Shown here: positions 8,512 to 19,244 of the stretch, one piece after another | How positions within the stretch are numbered: the first letter of the stretch is position 1 | Layout of the letters: the number at the start of each line of letters is the position of its first letter | Assembly (NCBI RefSeq): GCF_013114545.1 | Contig: NZ_VTXI01000013.1 | Coordinates: forward strand, 1 to 64,000 | DNA: 64,000 nucleotides | Direction of reading: 5' to 3' | DNA from: Vibrio sp. RE86 | GTDB taxonomy: Bacteria > Pseudomonadota > Gammaproteobacteria > Enterobacterales > Vibrionaceae | The notes under the pieces: model-generated | Seen by the model: only the letters and a program-made list of their open reading frames with translations | Databases searched by the model: none | What the model was told of the DNA's origin: nothing | Program-made: the position numbers and the translations under genes

Positions 8512-11500
8512 ATGGACTCCGTTAAAAATTACTCTCTCGATTCAAAACGCATCTTAATTGGCTTTGTTATAGCGTCTTGCATGTTATTGATTGCGGGCAT
8601 CATGGGGTGGATGAGCCTTACCAAACGCTTCGACACCATTGATCACTATGCAAGCAACGCTCAACTTCTCTCTACTCTCGACAATATAAAAGTGCTTGAG
8701 CAGAGCTATATCCGCTTACCTGAACCTGAATTAAGAGACGAACTAGCTCAGCAGATTAATAAAGCTCAAGCTTTAGCCTTAATTGCGATAGAGAATGGTG
8801 CGGAGCAATCTGTAACTTTGGGTATCAGCGAGTATCATCAGCAATTTGAGCAATACGTTGACCTCAACAGTCAAACGGCCGCAGTGCGCAACGGAGTCTC
8901 CGAAACGGGACAAAGGACAGAAGAGTTAGTCCAAACTGTTCAGATGGAACATGAAGCTTTTATTGAATCGGGTATTGCTGAGATTGATTTACTCCGCAGT
9001 AAAGTGGATCACGAATCAGACAGTGCGATTCAAGCTCACTGGTTAGTCAGCCTTATTGCTAATTCACAAGCTGAGCAGCAGAGTTATCTCGTCACGAATA
9101 AGCAAGAATCACTCAGTACCGCTCAGTTAGAGTTAAAGAAAGCAGAAGGCGTTATCACCCTACTAAAAGATCAGGCCAGTGATGAAGAGAGTCAGTCACT
9201 ACTGGTTTTAATCAACAATGCCAAAAACCGCTATAGCTCTGCGCTTGTTCAGTTACGTAGCTGGCCCAAACTATCAGAACCTCTACAAGCGAATATTTCA
9301 TCTCAAATTGATCGTTCGACCGATGAACTTATTCGAACGACAACCAAGCTACGAACTCACTTACAAATTCGTTTAAGGCTGTCCCAACAAGCAGTGACCA
9401 GTCTGCAACTTTCGATTAGTGACAAATTATCCATTAGCTCCAACTTACTGGTTCTGCATACCGAGATAAACAATGCTCAACAAAGTGATAAAGACTACGC
9501 GATATCCCAAGTTGTCTCTCGTCAGAATGAATTAAAACAAGAAGTGCTCAATAATTTATCTGCGGCACTCGGCCTTTTAGATAACCTTTATGAACAAGTC
9601 GTCACCGAAGACGAGCAGTTACAGATCAACGCTCTGCAAACAATTACCCAAGAGTACAAACAACTGTTTAGTGCATTGACTGAGCTTCGCAGCGAAAAGC
9701 TCACGCTTATCCAAAAGCTTGAACAAAGCCACCAAGGGATTATTGATGGCATCGCTCCGAGTTATCAGCGTCAGCTAAAAGCGGTTGAAGACTCTGGCGC
9801 TATCGCTACCAACCTTGCCATCGGTGGTGGGATATTTTTGTTTACGCTGTTGCTACTCGGCGTGTTAGCCAACAAATCTCATGCCGCTCTAGAGCGATTT
9901 GCCGACAAACTGGCAATTGCCCGTGACGAAGCCAACTCGGCAAACAGTGCTAAGTCTGACTTTTTAGCCAACATGAGCCATGAAATACGCACACCAATGA
10001 ATGCCATTATTGGGATGAGCTATCTCGCGCTCAAGACCGATTTGACCAAAGCGCAGCGTAACTACATTCACAAAGTGAAACTGTCGGCGGATTCGTTACT
10101 TGGGCTCATCAACGACATCTTAGACTTCTCGAAAATTGAAGCTGGGAAACTCGATATTGAGAAAGTCGATTTCCACCTAGAAAATGTGCTCGATAATATC
10201 TCTAATCTAGTTGGTCTAAGAGCCTCTGAGCGTGGGTTAGAACTGCTTATTCAGATTGACAGAGATGTACCTACCACGTTGGTTGGTGATCCACTCCGAT
10301 TGGGACAGGTACTGATCAATCTTGCCAACAATGCAGTGAAGTTTACCGAGAAAGGTGAGATTAAAATTTCTGTCAGCGTGGTGGAAAGAAACGGCGATGA
10401 TTTAACGCTCCAGTTTAACGTCGAGGATAGCGGCATTGGTATGACGCCTGAACAAACGTCGAAACTGTTTAGTAAGTTTACCCAAGCAGACAGTTCAACA
10501 ACGCGCAAGTATGGTGGTACAGGTCTTGGATTGGCGATCAGTAAAGAGCTGAGTCAACTTATGGGCGGAGACATTAAAGTCGAGAGTGAAGCGGGAAAAG
10601 GATCGTGTTTCTCTTTCTCGATTACGACTCAAGTGAGCCACGCCCTTAAACAAGAAGACCTGTCTATCCCTGTAGAGATCAACAAACTCAAAGTACTGAT
10701 TGTTGACGACAACGCGAGCGCGAGAATTATCGTTGAAGATATTCTCGACTCATTGCAGTTTGAAACTCAGTGCGTCAGCAATGTCGATGATGCACTAGAC
10801 GAACTCAACAAAGCGATTGTGCAAAAATCCCCGTTTGACCTGCTCATATCTGACTGGCAAATGCCAGGGAAAGACGGGATAGATCTTATTGAATCACTCA
10901 GCCAAACACTTGAAGACCACCAGCAGCCAAAAGTCTTGATGCTCACGGCCTATGGACGTGAAGACTTAAGCGAAGCATTTGAGCAAAGACAGCTGAACAC
11001 ACCGAGCATTTTGGATAAACCGGTCACCGCATCTCACCTGTTTGATGCCATAGTTAGTCTCTATGGTGTGAGTCATTCACGAGTTAGTCGTAGTGAAGCC
11101 GAAGAACAGCATCAATTGGCCAATGTTCAGCAACTGGCAGGCGCACAATTGTTACTTGTCGAAGATAATGAAATTAACCAAGAGCTGGCCGTAGAGTTAC
11201 TTGAAGGACAGCAGATTCATGTAACGATTGCAGAAAATGGTCAGATTGCGATTGATATGTATAAGACCAACGACTTTGATGGCATTTTGATGGATTGCCA
11301 AATGCCGGTCATGGATGGCTATGAAGCGACGCAATTTATACGAGAGACGCTTGATGACCATGCTATTCCAATCATCGCGATGACTGCCAATGTGATGGAA
11401 CGCGACAAAATAAAAGCACAACACGCAGGGATGAATGACATCATTGCGAAACCAATCGATGTTGGCAGTATGTTTAGCACCTTAGCCAAATGGATAACAC

Positions 11501-12108
11501 CGAAACATCCACAACAATTTGTCGCTCAAACCGTAAGTCAGCAGGAGGAACTGCCGCAGATTGCAGGTATCGATACACAAACAGGACTTACTCGCTCGAG
11601 CGGCAACAGCGATTTATACAAAAAGCTGCTGATGCGATTTGCCAACACTTATCAAGATCAAGCAGCGGTCTCTACAGCGATCTCTTGTGAAGATAAAGAG
11701 ATAAGAAAGCGTAACATCCATACGTTGAAAGGCGTGTCAGGAAACATTGGCGCCAATGAGCTACATCAACTGAGTAGCGAACTTGAACAAGATTTAGATA
11801 ACCAAGAGCTCTATACACTCCTACTGAGCAAACTTGCCACGCTAGTAGCGGCTATCGACTCATCGTTTGTTGAGTCTCAAGAGAACGCGACAAACCCTGA
11901 AGTCGTCTCTAGCGATTACGATGCCGATAAGTTCAACCAGATTGTAAATGCGATTGAACAAAGTGAAACAGAAGCGGTTTCGATGATTAATCAACTAGAT
12001 AGTGGCGCACAGATTGGTCTATCAAGTGGTGAACTCTCTGAGCTAGCCAGAGCGGTAGAAGAATTCGACTTTGAACGAGGTTTGGCAATCCTTAAAACAA
12101 GTCAGTGA
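8512..12108 (+). CDS. Large hybrid sensor histidine kinase with two receivers and an HPt domain
   Basis: 1198 residues. A membrane helix (about 13-35) and another (about 434-453) bracket a roughly 400-residue helical, glutamine-rich periplasmic sensor region. Then come HisKA with phospho-His490 ([11 protein letters not shown]), HATPase (N box NLANNAVKF near 602, GGTGLGLA near 668), receiver 1 (Asp near 781 in [11 protein letters not shown]), receiver 2 (Asp near 928 in [10 protein letters not shown]) and a C-terminal HPt with His1070 (HTLKGVSGN). All phosphorelay residues are present. A ribosome-binding site (GAGG) precedes the ATG, 15 nt after the HD-GYP regulator, so the pair is probably one operon. 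The layout resembles BarA/EvgS-type kinases, but the sensed ligand cannot be told from sequence. Confidence 0.94.
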   Translation: MDSVKNYSLDSKRILIGFVIASCMLLIAGIMGWMSLTKRFDTIDHYASNAQLLSTLDNIKVLEQSYIRLPEPELRDELAQQINKAQALALIAIENGAEQSVTLGISEYHQQFEQYVDLNSQTAAVRNGVSETGQRTEELVQTVQMEHEAFIESGIAEIDLLRSKVDHESDSAIQAHWLVSLIANSQAEQQSYLVTNKQESLSTAQLELKKAEGVITLLKDQASDEESQSLLVLINNAKNRYSSALVQLRSWPKLSEPLQANISSQIDRSTDELIRTTTKLRTHLQIRLRLSQQAVTSLQLSISDKLSISSNLLVLHTEINNAQQSDKDYAISQVVSRQNELKQEVLNNLSAALGLLDNLYEQVVTEDEQLQINALQTITQEYKQLFSALTELRSEKLTLIQKLEQSHQGIIDGIAPSYQRQLKAVEDSGAIATNLAIGGGIFLFTLLLLGVLANKSHAALERFADKLAIARDEANSANSAKSDFLANMSHEIRTPMNAIIGMSYLALKTDLTKAQRNYIHKVKLSADSLLGLINDILDFSKIEAGKLDIEKVDFHLENVLDNISNLVGLRASERGLELLIQIDRDVPTTLVGDPLRLGQVLINLANNAVKFTEKGEIKISVSVVERNGDDLTLQFNVEDSGIGMTPEQTSKLFSKFTQADSSTTRKYGGTGLGLAISKELSQLMGGDIKVESEAGKGSCFSFSITTQVSHALKQEDLSIPVEINKLKVLIVDDNASARIIVEDILDSLQFETQCVSNVDDALDELNKAIVQKSPFDLLISDWQMPGKDGIDLIESLSQTLEDHQQPKVLMLTAYGREDLSEAFEQRQLNTPSILDKPVTASHLFDAIVSLYGVSHSRVSRSEAEEQHQLANVQQLAGAQLLLVEDNEINQELAVELLEGQQIHVTIAENGQIAIDMYKTNDFDGILMDCQMPVMDGYEATQFIRETLDDHAIPIIAMTANVMERDKIKAQHAGMNDIIAKPIDVGSMFSTLAKWITPKHPQQFVAQTVSQQEELPQIAGIDTQTGLTRSSGNSDLYKKLLMRFANTYQDQAAVSTAISCEDKEIRKRNIHTLKGVSGNIGANELHQLSSELEQDLDNQELYTLLLSKLATLVAAIDSSFVESQENATNPEVVSSDYDADKFNQIVNAIEQSETEAVSMINQLDSGAQIGLSSGELSELARAVEEFDFERGLAILKTSQ

Positions 12109-12184
12109 CGTTATCGACTCTATTTACGCGAATAGGTATCGCTTTATCAATAGATAAGGTAACTTATAGGCCGAAAATAACACT

Positions 12185-12215
12185 AAGTTGCTCCTTTTTA
12201 GTAAGCGAGCAACTT
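12185..12215. repeat. Inverted repeat upstream of zur
   Basis: AAGTTGCTC (12185-12193) and GAGCAACTT (12207-12215) form a perfect 9-bp inverted repeat with a 13-nt spacer in the gap between the kinase gene and zur. No T run follows, so it is a poor terminator. A TATAAT (12227-12232) lies just downstream. It may be an operator or a weak transcript end. Confidence 0.35.
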
Positions 12216-12296
12216 ACTGACAAAGCTATAATATATTACCAAATGAGGAACGCTAAACCTCAATAGATGGTATATTATTATAAATGTCCAATGGTA

Positions 12297-12755
12297 ATGG
12301 TGATAAGTTTGGGCCAGCAGTTAGTAAAACAAATTGAAGAACTATGTACCGCCAGAGGCGTACGACTCACAACACAACGTAAGCGTGTGTTTGAACTGAT
12401 TTGTGCAAGTCCAAAGGCATCCAGTGCGTATGAACTGTTAGAAGAGTTAAAGCAGAGTGAACCTCAAGCTAAACCACCAACTGTTTATCGTGCGTTGGAT
12501 TTTTTATTAGAGCAAGGTTTCATCCACCGAGTGGAATCAACCAATAGTTATATCCAATGCTGCTCTTGTAATGCTAATAAACACTTTTCGCACTTATTGA
12601 TTTGCGATAATTGCGGCAATGTTATTGAATTGCAAGATGATAGTTTGGTAGCCTTGTTAGCCAATAATGCGAAAGAGCATGGTTTTACCATCAACAACCA
12701 CGTTATTGAATCACATGGAATCTGTCAGTCTTGTAGTACTGACGAGTCGAAATAA
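12297..12755 (+). CDS. zur: Zinc uptake regulator, Fur family
   Basis: Zur represses zinc-uptake genes when loaded with Zn(II). The winged helix is seen in VRLTTQRKRVFELI and PPTVYRALDFLLEQGFIHRVES, and the structural-zinc cysteines in CCSCNANKHFSHLLICDNCGN and the closing CQSC. The frame is open from ATG 12267, but starting at ATG 12297 gives 21 residues before VRLT, exactly as in E. coli Zur, so 152 residues are chosen; no start here has a convincing Shine-Dalgarno. The A/T-rich palindrome-like stretch at 12261-12285 could be an autoregulatory Zur box (weak). cheX follows 17 nt downstream. Confidence 0.9.
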   Translation: MVISLGQQLVKQIEELCTARGVRLTTQRKRVFELICASPKASSAYELLEELKQSEPQAKPPTVYRALDFLLEQGFIHRVESTNSYIQCCSCNANKHFSHLLICDNCGNVIELQDDSLVALLANNAKEHGFTINNHVIESHGICQSCSTDESK

Positions 12756-12772
12756 AGATATAGAAGAAGATT

Positions 12773-13234
12773 ATGCGCGCTGAATTTGTAAACCCGTTTT
12801 TAGCTTCACTGATGAATGTCTTAAAAACGATGGCTTCATTGGAACTGAAGCCACAGAAACCTCGTGTTAAGAAAGATGAGATTGCACGTGGAGATGTTTC
12901 AGGTTTGATAGGGATGGTTGGCCAGCAGACTCGCGGTTCTATGTCTATTACCTTTGATGAAGGCCTTGCCCTAGAGATCATGCAGAACATGCTTGGCGAG
13001 CGCCCTAATGGTTTGAACGATGAAGTTACCGATATGGTTGGTGAGATCACTAACATGGTGACGGGTGGCGCTAAACGTATTTTAGCTGAAAGCGGCTTCG
13101 ACTTTGATATGGCAACACCTGTTGTTGTTTCTGGTAAAGGTCACACGATTCGCCATAAATGTGAAGGTTCAATCATTATCATGCCTTTCACTTCTCAATG
13201 GGGCAATGCGTTCATCGAAATCTGCTTCGAATAA
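12773..13234 (+). CDS. cheX: CheX-type chemotaxis phosphatase
   Basis: A 153-residue protein of the CheC/CheX/FliY phosphatase fold. The catalytic E-x2-N signature is visible as GEITNMVTGGAK, and the second half carries the family's beta sheet (TPVVVSGKG, SIIIMPFTSQWG). Members remove phosphate from CheY-like receivers. It lies 17 nt after zur and not in a chemotaxis operon; the nearby two-component pair makes a receiver of that system a possible target, but this is inference. A bidirectional terminator follows. Confidence 0.82.
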   Translation: MRAEFVNPFLASLMNVLKTMASLELKPQKPRVKKDEIARGDVSGLIGMVGQQTRGSMSITFDEGLALEIMQNMLGERPNGLNDEVTDMVGEITNMVTGGAKRILAESGFDFDMATPVVVSGKGHTIRHKCEGSIIIMPFTSQWGNAFIEICFE

Positions 13235-13260
13235 AACGTTTTTCTCAATCAGATAGAATA

Positions 13261-13292
13261 AAAAAACGCTTCTAAAAAGAAGCGTTTTTTTA
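13261..13292. terminator. Bidirectional terminator between cheX and cysC
   Basis: Perfect 13-bp stem (13261-13273 with 13278-13290), 4-nt loop and A/T tails on both sides. It serves convergent cheX (plus) and cysC (minus). Confidence 0.9.
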
Positions 13293-13312
13293 TTACCAGC
13301 AACTAAAAAAGA

Positions 13313-13930
13313 TTAAGCAATGATCGCTCTTTCTTTTAGCACCTTAATACAATCATCCACTAACGCATCAATCGACTTTTCACCCGCTAATAAATCGATT
13401 TCTGGATTAAGAGGCGCTTCATACTCAGAATCAATGCCCGTGAAATTAGCAATCTCTCCTGCGCGCGCTTTCTTGTACAACCCTTTCGGATCTCTCTGCT
13501 CACAAACTTCGAGAGAGGTATTCACGAACACTTCCAAAAACTCCCCCTCTGGTAGCATTTCTCTGACTAACTGTCTTTCTGCACGGTGGGGAGAAATGAA
13601 TGCAGACAAGACAATCAAACCCGCATCAGCCATTAGCTTAGCCAGTTCGCCTATTCGGCGGATGTTTTCACGACGATCTTGCTCAGAAAAGCCTAAATCG
13701 CTACACAACCCATGGCGAACATTGTCTCCATCCAAAAGGTAGGTGTGATGACCAAGTTCCGCCAAACGAGTCTCCAGCGCACCTGCTACTGTTGATTTTC
13801 CTGCACCAGATAAACCGGTAAACCATAGTACAACCGGTTTCTGTTTTTTAATCTGTGAACGAAACGCTTTGTCTATTGCATGCTGATGCCAAACGACATT
13901 TTCATCTTTAACCGGTGTATACGTGGTCAT
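13313..13930 (-). CDS. cysC: Adenylyl-sulfate kinase
   Basis: CysC phosphorylates APS to PAPS, the substrate of CysH. The 205-residue protein has the P-loop GLSGAGKST, the APS-binding [12 protein letters not shown] and [11 protein letters not shown], and the lid region [18 protein letters not shown]. It is last in cobA-cysD-cysN-permease-cysC, 12 nt after the permease. The start ATG at 13928-13930 is preceded by AAGGACTG. Confidence 0.96.
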   Translation of the reverse strand: MTTYTPVKDENVVWHQHAIDKAFRSQIKKQKPVVLWFTGLSGAGKSTVAGALETRLAELGHHTYLLDGDNVRHGLCSDLGFSEQDRRENIRRIGELAKLMADAGLIVLSAFISPHRAERQLVREMLPEGEFLEVFVNTSLEVCEQRDPKGLYKKARAGEIANFTGIDSEYEAPLNPEIDLLAGEKSIDALVDDCIKVLKERAIIA

Positions 13931-13942
13931 AAGTCAGTCCTT

Positions 13943-15667
13943 TTAATATGGGAAGAAGAGTGGGATTAGAGTTAATACGATCACCGAATACACTATCGAT
14001 AATGGGATCCCCACTCGAACATAATCTGTCATCTTGTAATTGCCTACACTGTAGACCAATAAATTCGTTTGATAGCCATAAGGCGAGATAAAACTGGCAC
14101 TCGCGCCAAACAACACCGCCATAATGAACGGCATAGGATCAACGCCGTAGCCAATGGCCATACTGTAGCCAATAGGAAATGCGAGTGCTGCAGCTGCGTT
14201 GTTGGTGACAAGTTCAGTCAAAATTAGCGTAAGTAGATAAGTCGCGACGAGTGCACCAAAGACACCCCAACCATTAAATGCCTCGATAAACATTTGGCCT
14301 AAAGTCACGGACAAACCCGATGACAGCATCAATTGAGCGATAGAGAGAGCCGAACCTACAATCACAACGATGTCGACAGGGAACCGGCGACGCAACTCGC
14401 CCAAGTGCGTCACGCCAAAAAAGAGTGCGGCGAGCAAGAAAACCGAAAGGCCTTTAATCAATGGCACGATATCAAGCAATGCCAGCGCAATGACCGAAGC
14501 AAACCCCACCAAGACTAGAGCCGATTTATTGGCGTCGAGTCGTGCACTCGAATCCAGGTCATTGATGAGAACGAACTCTTTGCGGTGAGCTTGGCGTTCT
14601 TGTTCAAAACGTTTTCCAGGCACAAGAACTAAAGTATCACCAGCGATCAGCTCAATATTACCTAGTCCACCTTGCAGACGCTCATGCCCGCGGCGAATCG
14701 CCACCACAACAGCATCAAAGCGATCACGAAAATGGCTCGATTTAAGCGTTTTATTACAAAAACTCGCGGATGAACTTACGACAACTTCAACGAAACCTTG
14801 GCCATTTAGATGATGCTGACCAAACAGGGTTAGTCCTTGAATCTCTTGCAGAGTCGCAACGCTCTCGATATCGCCACAAAATAGAAGCCTATCACGAGCT
14901 TGAAGTACGAAATCAGGTTCAACTGACGCCATTGTTTGACCATCGCGAACGACCTCGGCGAGGAACAGTTTACGCAATGCTCGCAGATTATTTTCTTGGA
15001 TACTACGCCCCACTAACGGGGAGCCGGGCTCTACCCTAGCTTCAAGGAAGTAAGGCAATTCATCTTGGCTTTGATCGTCGTAGTTGGGCAATAGGTAACT
15101 TAAAGGGATCAAGATCAACAAGCCACCGAACAGCACCGACAAGCCGATCAATGTGGGCGCAAAAAAGCTTAAACTTGGCAGCCCAGCATCTTCAACAAAG
15201 CTGTTGATGATCAAGTTGGTTGAGGTACCGATCAACGTCAGCGTACCACCCAAAATAGCAGTATAAGAGAGTGGGATTAGCAGCTTAGAAGGCGCATGTT
15301 GTTGGTTACGTTTGATCGCACTGATCAACGAGACCACCACTGCGGTATTGTTGGTAAACGATGAGAGCAAAGCCGTTGAGATACCAAGTTTGGCAACCAC
15401 GGTGCCCAAACACCCTGTTGATAAAGAGCGACTCACCCAACTGATCAGGCGAGTCTTTTCGAGTGCTGCTGAAGCTAAGATCAACAGCACTAGAGTAAGC
15501 AAAGAAGAGTTAGTGAAATTAGTAGCAACATCCCCTAGCTCAATCATTCCTGCAAGGAAAGCGATAAACGCCGCACCTGCAAAGATAAAGCTTGGCTTAA
15601 TTCGTGTTGTCAGTAGGCAAGTTACTATGCCTAGTAAAATTGCCAACACCAATCCTTGTTGCCACAT
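13943..15667 (-). CDS. SLC13-type anion permease with TrkA-C (RCK_C) domains
   Basis: A 574-residue polytopic inner-membrane protein. Two blocks of hydrophobic helices (about 5-195 and 385-574) flank a cytoplasmic region with two RCK_C-like modules (LEARVEPGSPLVGRSI and later VVVAIRRGHERLQGG). The helical repeats carry SFTNNTAVVV and ELVTNNAAAALAFP, the paired SNT/TNN-like signatures of divalent-anion/sodium symporters. Position between cysN and cysC, with gaps of 22 and 12 nt, strongly suggests sulfate uptake for assimilation, but transport specificity is inferred from context only. Confidence 0.85.
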   Translation of the reverse strand: MWQQGLVLAILLGIVTCLLTTRIKPSFIFAGAAFIAFLAGMIELGDVATNFTNSSLLTLVLLILASAALEKTRLISWVSRSLSTGCLGTVVAKLGISTALLSSFTNNTAVVVSLISAIKRNQQHAPSKLLIPLSYTAILGGTLTLIGTSTNLIINSFVEDAGLPSLSFFAPTLIGLSVLFGGLLILIPLSYLLPNYDDQSQDELPYFLEARVEPGSPLVGRSIQENNLRALRKLFLAEVVRDGQTMASVEPDFVLQARDRLLFCGDIESVATLQEIQGLTLFGQHHLNGQGFVEVVVSSSASFCNKTLKSSHFRDRFDAVVVAIRRGHERLQGGLGNIELIAGDTLVLVPGKRFEQERQAHRKEFVLINDLDSSARLDANKSALVLVGFASVIALALLDIVPLIKGLSVFLLAALFFGVTHLGELRRRFPVDIVVIVGSALSIAQLMLSSGLSVTLGQMFIEAFNGWGVFGALVATYLLTLILTELVTNNAAAALAFPIGYSMAIGYGVDPMPFIMAVLFGASASFISPYGYQTNLLVYSVGNYKMTDYVRVGIPLSIVYSVIVLTLIPLFFPY

Positions 15668-15689
15668 ATCGCTTCCTTGCCCTAGTCGG

Positions 15690-17117
15690 TTATTTCAGCA
15701 GTTGGCTGATATCTTTTGCTTCCCAATGTGGGAAGTGCTTACGAACAAGAGCGTTTAACTCCAATTCAAACGCAGAGATATCACCGACTTTCGCTTCAAC
15801 ACTGGTTAAGCTCTCACGAACTAGGCCTGCACCGACGGTCACGTTGGTTAAGCGATCGATAATGATGAAACCACCTGTATCTTGAGTCTCAAGATAGGTA
15901 TCCAGTGCCACTGACTCCGTTAATGTCAGTTCACATAAACCAATACCATTCAGAGGCAGTTCAGCCGCAGAGTGCGTCGACAGGTTGTTGATGTCGTATT
16001 GATGGCGAATCGCCTCTACACGTCCAACTGTCTTCTTACCTGCAATCTTGATGTCGTACTCACGACCAGGCTGTAGCGCTTGCTCTGTCATCCAAACGAT
16101 GTCAGCCAATAGGTGATTACTTGAAGCAACTTGTGCGCTCTCTAGTACAATCAGATCACCACGGCTGATGTCGATTTCATCTTCCAGAGTTAATGTCACT
16201 GCAAGACCTGCTTGAGCCTGCTCTAGGTCACCATCAAATGTCACGATACGTGCTACTTTCGATGTTTTGCCCGACGGCAGAGCTTTAACCTCATCACCGA
16301 CTTTCACCGTGCCAGAGGCAATTGTGCCTGCAAAGCCACGGAAGTCGAGATTTGGTCGGTTAACGTATTGAACAGGGAAGCGGAACTCACCGACTTCTTT
16401 ATCTTGATCAACATCGACCGTTTCAAGGATTTCAAGTAACGATGGACCTTCAAACCAGCTCATTCTTGGGCTTGCTTCTACCACATTGTCACCTTCCAGT
16501 GCCGAAAGCGGTAAGATTTGAATGTCTGTTTCACCTTGTAGATTCTTCGAGAACTCTAAGTACTCATCACGAATCTGCTCAAAACGATCTTGCGAATAAT
16601 CAACAAGATCCATTTTGTTTACTGCTACGACAAAGTGTTTCAGTCCAAGTAGGTTTGAAATGAAAGAGTGACGACGAGTTTGATCCAGTACGCCCTTACG
16701 AGCATCAATCAAGATCACCGCTACATCACACGTCGAAGCGCCTGTCGCCATGTTACGAGTGTATTGCTCGTGCCCTGGTGTATCTGCAATGATGAACTTA
16801 CGCTTTTGGGTAGAGAAGTAACGATACGCTACATCAATCGTAATCCCCTGCTCACGCTCAGCTTGTAAACCGTCAACAAGCAATGCCAAGTCTGGGCGCT
16901 CTCCAGTCGTGCCTACACGCTGGCTATCATTGTGAACTGCCGCTAGTTGATCTTCATAAATTTGCTTAGAGTCATGCAGTAAGCGACCGATCAGTGTACT
17001 TTTTCCGTCATCAACAGAACCACAAGTTAGGAATCTAAGTAGTGATTTGTATTGATGTTGTTTTAGGTATCCCTCGATACCAAGCTCTTCGAGTTGAGCT
17101 TCAACTGCGCTATTCAT
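15690..17117 (-). CDS. cysN: Sulfate adenylyltransferase, GTPase subunit
   Basis: CysN is the EF-Tu-like regulatory GTPase that couples GTP hydrolysis to APS synthesis by CysD. The 475-residue product shows G1 [10 protein letters not shown]3 DTPGHEQY and G4 NKMD, followed by two beta-barrel domains. No fused CysC kinase domain is present; the kinase is a separate gene in the operon. It starts 20 nt after cysD. Confidence 0.97.
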   Translation of the reverse strand: MNSAVEAQLEELGIEGYLKQHQYKSLLRFLTCGSVDDGKSTLIGRLLHDSKQIYEDQLAAVHNDSQRVGTTGERPDLALLVDGLQAEREQGITIDVAYRYFSTQKRKFIIADTPGHEQYTRNMATGASTCDVAVILIDARKGVLDQTRRHSFISNLLGLKHFVVAVNKMDLVDYSQDRFEQIRDEYLEFSKNLQGETDIQILPLSALEGDNVVEASPRMSWFEGPSLLEILETVDVDQDKEVGEFRFPVQYVNRPNLDFRGFAGTIASGTVKVGDEVKALPSGKTSKVARIVTFDGDLEQAQAGLAVTLTLEDEIDISRGDLIVLESAQVASSNHLLADIVWMTEQALQPGREYDIKIAGKKTVGRVEAIRHQYDINNLSTHSAAELPLNGIGLCELTLTESVALDTYLETQDTGGFIIIDRLTNVTVGAGLVRESLTSVEAKVGDISAFELELNALVRKHFPHWEAKDISQLLK

Positions 17118-17137
17118 TTTCTTTCCTTAGATCCTGT

Positions 17138-18046
17138 TTAGAAGTAACCTTGGCGTTTCTTAAGCTCCATCGATCCTGACTGATCGTGGTCGATCGCTCG
17201 CCCTTGTCGTTCACTAGACGTCGCCACAAGCATCTCTTCAATAATGCCTGTTAACGTATTCGCCTCTGATTCAATCGCCCCTGTGAGTGGGTAACAACCA
17301 AGAGTACGGAATCGAACACTTTTCTCTTCGATCTTCTCACCAGGTTGTAATTCCATGCGCTCATCATCAACCATGATCAGCATGCCATCACGCTCAACCA
17401 CTGGACGCTTATCCGCGAGGTAAAGAGGAACGATTTCAATATTCTCTAAATAGATGTATTGCCAAATATCGAGTTCCGTCCAGTTCGACAGTGGGAACAC
17501 TCGAATGCTTTCCCCTTTATTGATCTGGCCGTTGTACGTCTTCCACAGTTCTGGACGCTGGTTTTTTGGATCCCATGTATGATTCTTATCACGGAAGGAA
17601 TACACACGCTCTTTAGCACGAGACTTCTCTTCATCACGGCGAGCACCACCAAACGCTGCATCAAAACCATACTTGTTCAACGCCTGCTTTAGACCCTGAG
17701 TTTTCATGATGTCAGTGTGCTTTGAAGAACCATGCACAAATGGGCTACACCCCATCGCAAGACCTTCTGGATTCTTATGTACCAAAAGCTCGAAACCGTA
17801 TTTTTCTGCGGTACGATCGCGGAACTTGATCATCTCTTTAAACTTCCAATCGGTATCTACGTGCAGTAGAGGGAATGGAATTTTGCCCGGGTAAAATGCT
17901 TTACGAGCAAGATGAAGCATGACGGATGAGTCTTTACCAATGGAGTACATCATCACTGGGTTATCAAACTCAGCGGCAACTTCACGAATAATGTGAATGC
18001 TCTCCGCTTCGAGTTGTTTGAGGTGGGTTAAACGTTCTTGGTCCAT
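17138..18046 (-). CDS. cysD: Sulfate adenylyltransferase, catalytic subunit
   Basis: CysD adenylylates sulfate to APS. The 302-residue protein has the PP-loop [21 protein letters not shown] and [15 protein letters not shown] of the PAPS reductase/ATP sulfurylase superfamily and ends in the typical KKRQGYF. It is second in the operon, 55 nt after cobA and 20 nt before cysN. Confidence 0.97.
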   Translation of the reverse strand: MDQERLTHLKQLEAESIHIIREVAAEFDNPVMMYSIGKDSSVMLHLARKAFYPGKIPFPLLHVDTDWKFKEMIKFRDRTAEKYGFELLVHKNPEGLAMGCSPFVHGSSKHTDIMKTQGLKQALNKYGFDAAFGGARRDEEKSRAKERVYSFRDKNHTWDPKNQRPELWKTYNGQINKGESIRVFPLSNWTELDIWQYIYLENIEIVPLYLADKRPVVERDGMLIMVDDERMELQPGEKIEEKSVRFRTLGCYPLTGAIESEANTLTGIIEEMLVATSSERQGRAIDHDQSGSMELKKRQGYF

Positions 18047-18101
18047 GTTAGTTGCTTCCTTTATCGCTCACTACGAGCTTATGGCTAATCAGAATAAGGC
18101 G

Positions 18102-18971
18102 TTAAGCTGATTGACGCTGATCGCTAGACGACTGAGTGTGTGGCGTAAACCACGCAAGCTTGTCTGACAAATTCACCACTTCTCCAATAATTATAAGCGA
18201 TGGTGATTGAGCGTCTTTCGCAAGGTCAGAGAGCTCTGCAAGCTGACCTTTAAAAACTTTCTGGGTTTGTTGTGTGCCACGTTCAACAATGGCAATTGGA
18301 GTGTCTGACTGGCGACCATGCTCAATCAGCTGACTTTGGATATATTCGGACTTCATTAAGCCCATATAGATAACTAAGGTTTGATTACCACGTGCCAGCG
18401 TAGACCAATCCATTTGGTCACTTTCAGCTTTTAGGTGGCCGGTGATAAACATGGCTGATTGTGCGTAATCACGGTGCGTAAGTGGGATGCCCGCATAAGC
18501 TGTCGCCCCTGCAGCTGCAGTAATACCTGGCACAACCTGAAAAGAGATCCCTGCATCGGCAAGTACTTCTAGCTCTTCTCCGCCACGACCAAAGATAAAT
18601 GGATCGCCGCCTTTAATACGGACAACGCGATGGCCTTGCAGTGCAAAATCGACCAATAGTTGATTGGTTTTCTCTTGAGGCACGCTGTGGTGACCGGCAC
18701 GTTTACCTACACAAACAAGAATGGTGTCACTTGGTACTAGCGCCATAATTTCATCAGATACGAGGTAGTCGTATAAAACCACGTCCGCTTGCTGAAGAAA
18801 TCGAATCGCTTTCAGCGTCAGCAGTTCAACATCACCAGGCCCCGAGCCAACTAAGGCAACTTCACCTGGTACAATTTGACTGTGACCTAAACTGTTTAGG
18901 TTGGTTTGATTGCTGCGCTGTGCGTGCTGACTACTCAATGGGAATTGAGAAATCGTATCCTTGCTCGCCAT
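18102..18971 (-). CDS. cobA: Uroporphyrinogen-III C-methyltransferase
   Basis: This SAM-dependent enzyme makes precorrin-2, the precursor of the siroheme used by CysI. The 289-residue protein has the methyltransferase signatures [27 protein letters not shown] and the substrate loop [21 protein letters not shown]. It corresponds to the C-terminal half of E. coli CysG; the dehydrogenase/ferrochelatase half is absent and must be encoded elsewhere. About 35 N-terminal residues precede the domain and are low in conservation, so the exact start is less certain. Confidence 0.94.
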   Translation of the reverse strand: MASKDTISQFPLSSQHAQRSNQTNLNSLGHSQIVPGEVALVGSGPGDVELLTLKAIRFLQQADVVLYDYLVSDEIMALVPSDTILVCVGKRAGHHSVPQEKTNQLLVDFALQGHRVVRIKGGDPFIFGRGGEELEVLADAGISFQVVPGITAAAGATAYAGIPLTHRDYAQSAMFITGHLKAESDQMDWSTLARGNQTLVIYMGLMKSEYIQSQLIEHGRQSDTPIAIVERGTQQTQKVFKGQLAELSDLAKDAQSPSLIIIGEVVNLSDKLAWFTPHTQSSSDQRQSA

Positions 18972-19018
18972 AATGTCACCCTTTCCATATCTCTGATTGG
19001 CATTATGGCGCTCAAGTT

Positions 19019-19024
19019 ATATTA
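19019..19024 (-). promoter_or_regulatory. Candidate -10 element of the cobA-cysDN-cysC operon
   Basis: TAATAT on the minus strand lies 48 nt before the cobA start, with no good -35 at 17 nt but A/T-rich sequence upstream (19025-19075). That arrangement fits an activator-dependent promoter such as a CysB target. The CysB site itself cannot be placed by eye. Confidence 0.3.
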
Positions 19025-19172
19025 CCTGAAATTCTAAAATTTCATTTTTTATTACTTAATCTGATAAGTAACATTTGCCAAACAGCATGCCATTTGCCAG
19101 ATAGATTCTAAATTCTTATACTTCCTCCAATTTTCCGGTACTAAATTCGGAATAGTTCACAATTTCGAGCTA

Positions 19173-19200
19173 CAAACAAATTAGTTTGCACACTAGTTTG
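19173..19200. promoter_or_regulatory. CAAAC/GTTTG half-site cluster upstream of cpdB
   Basis: CAAAC at 19173-19177, GTTTG at 19184-19188 and GTTTG at 19196-19200 recur about every 11-12 bp, roughly one helical turn. They end 44 nt before the cpdB start and could be a regulator site. No known consensus is recognised. Confidence 0.3.
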
Positions 19201-19244
19201 TTACATTACGCAACAAATCTCTTCCATCCCAATTGGAGTTTTCC

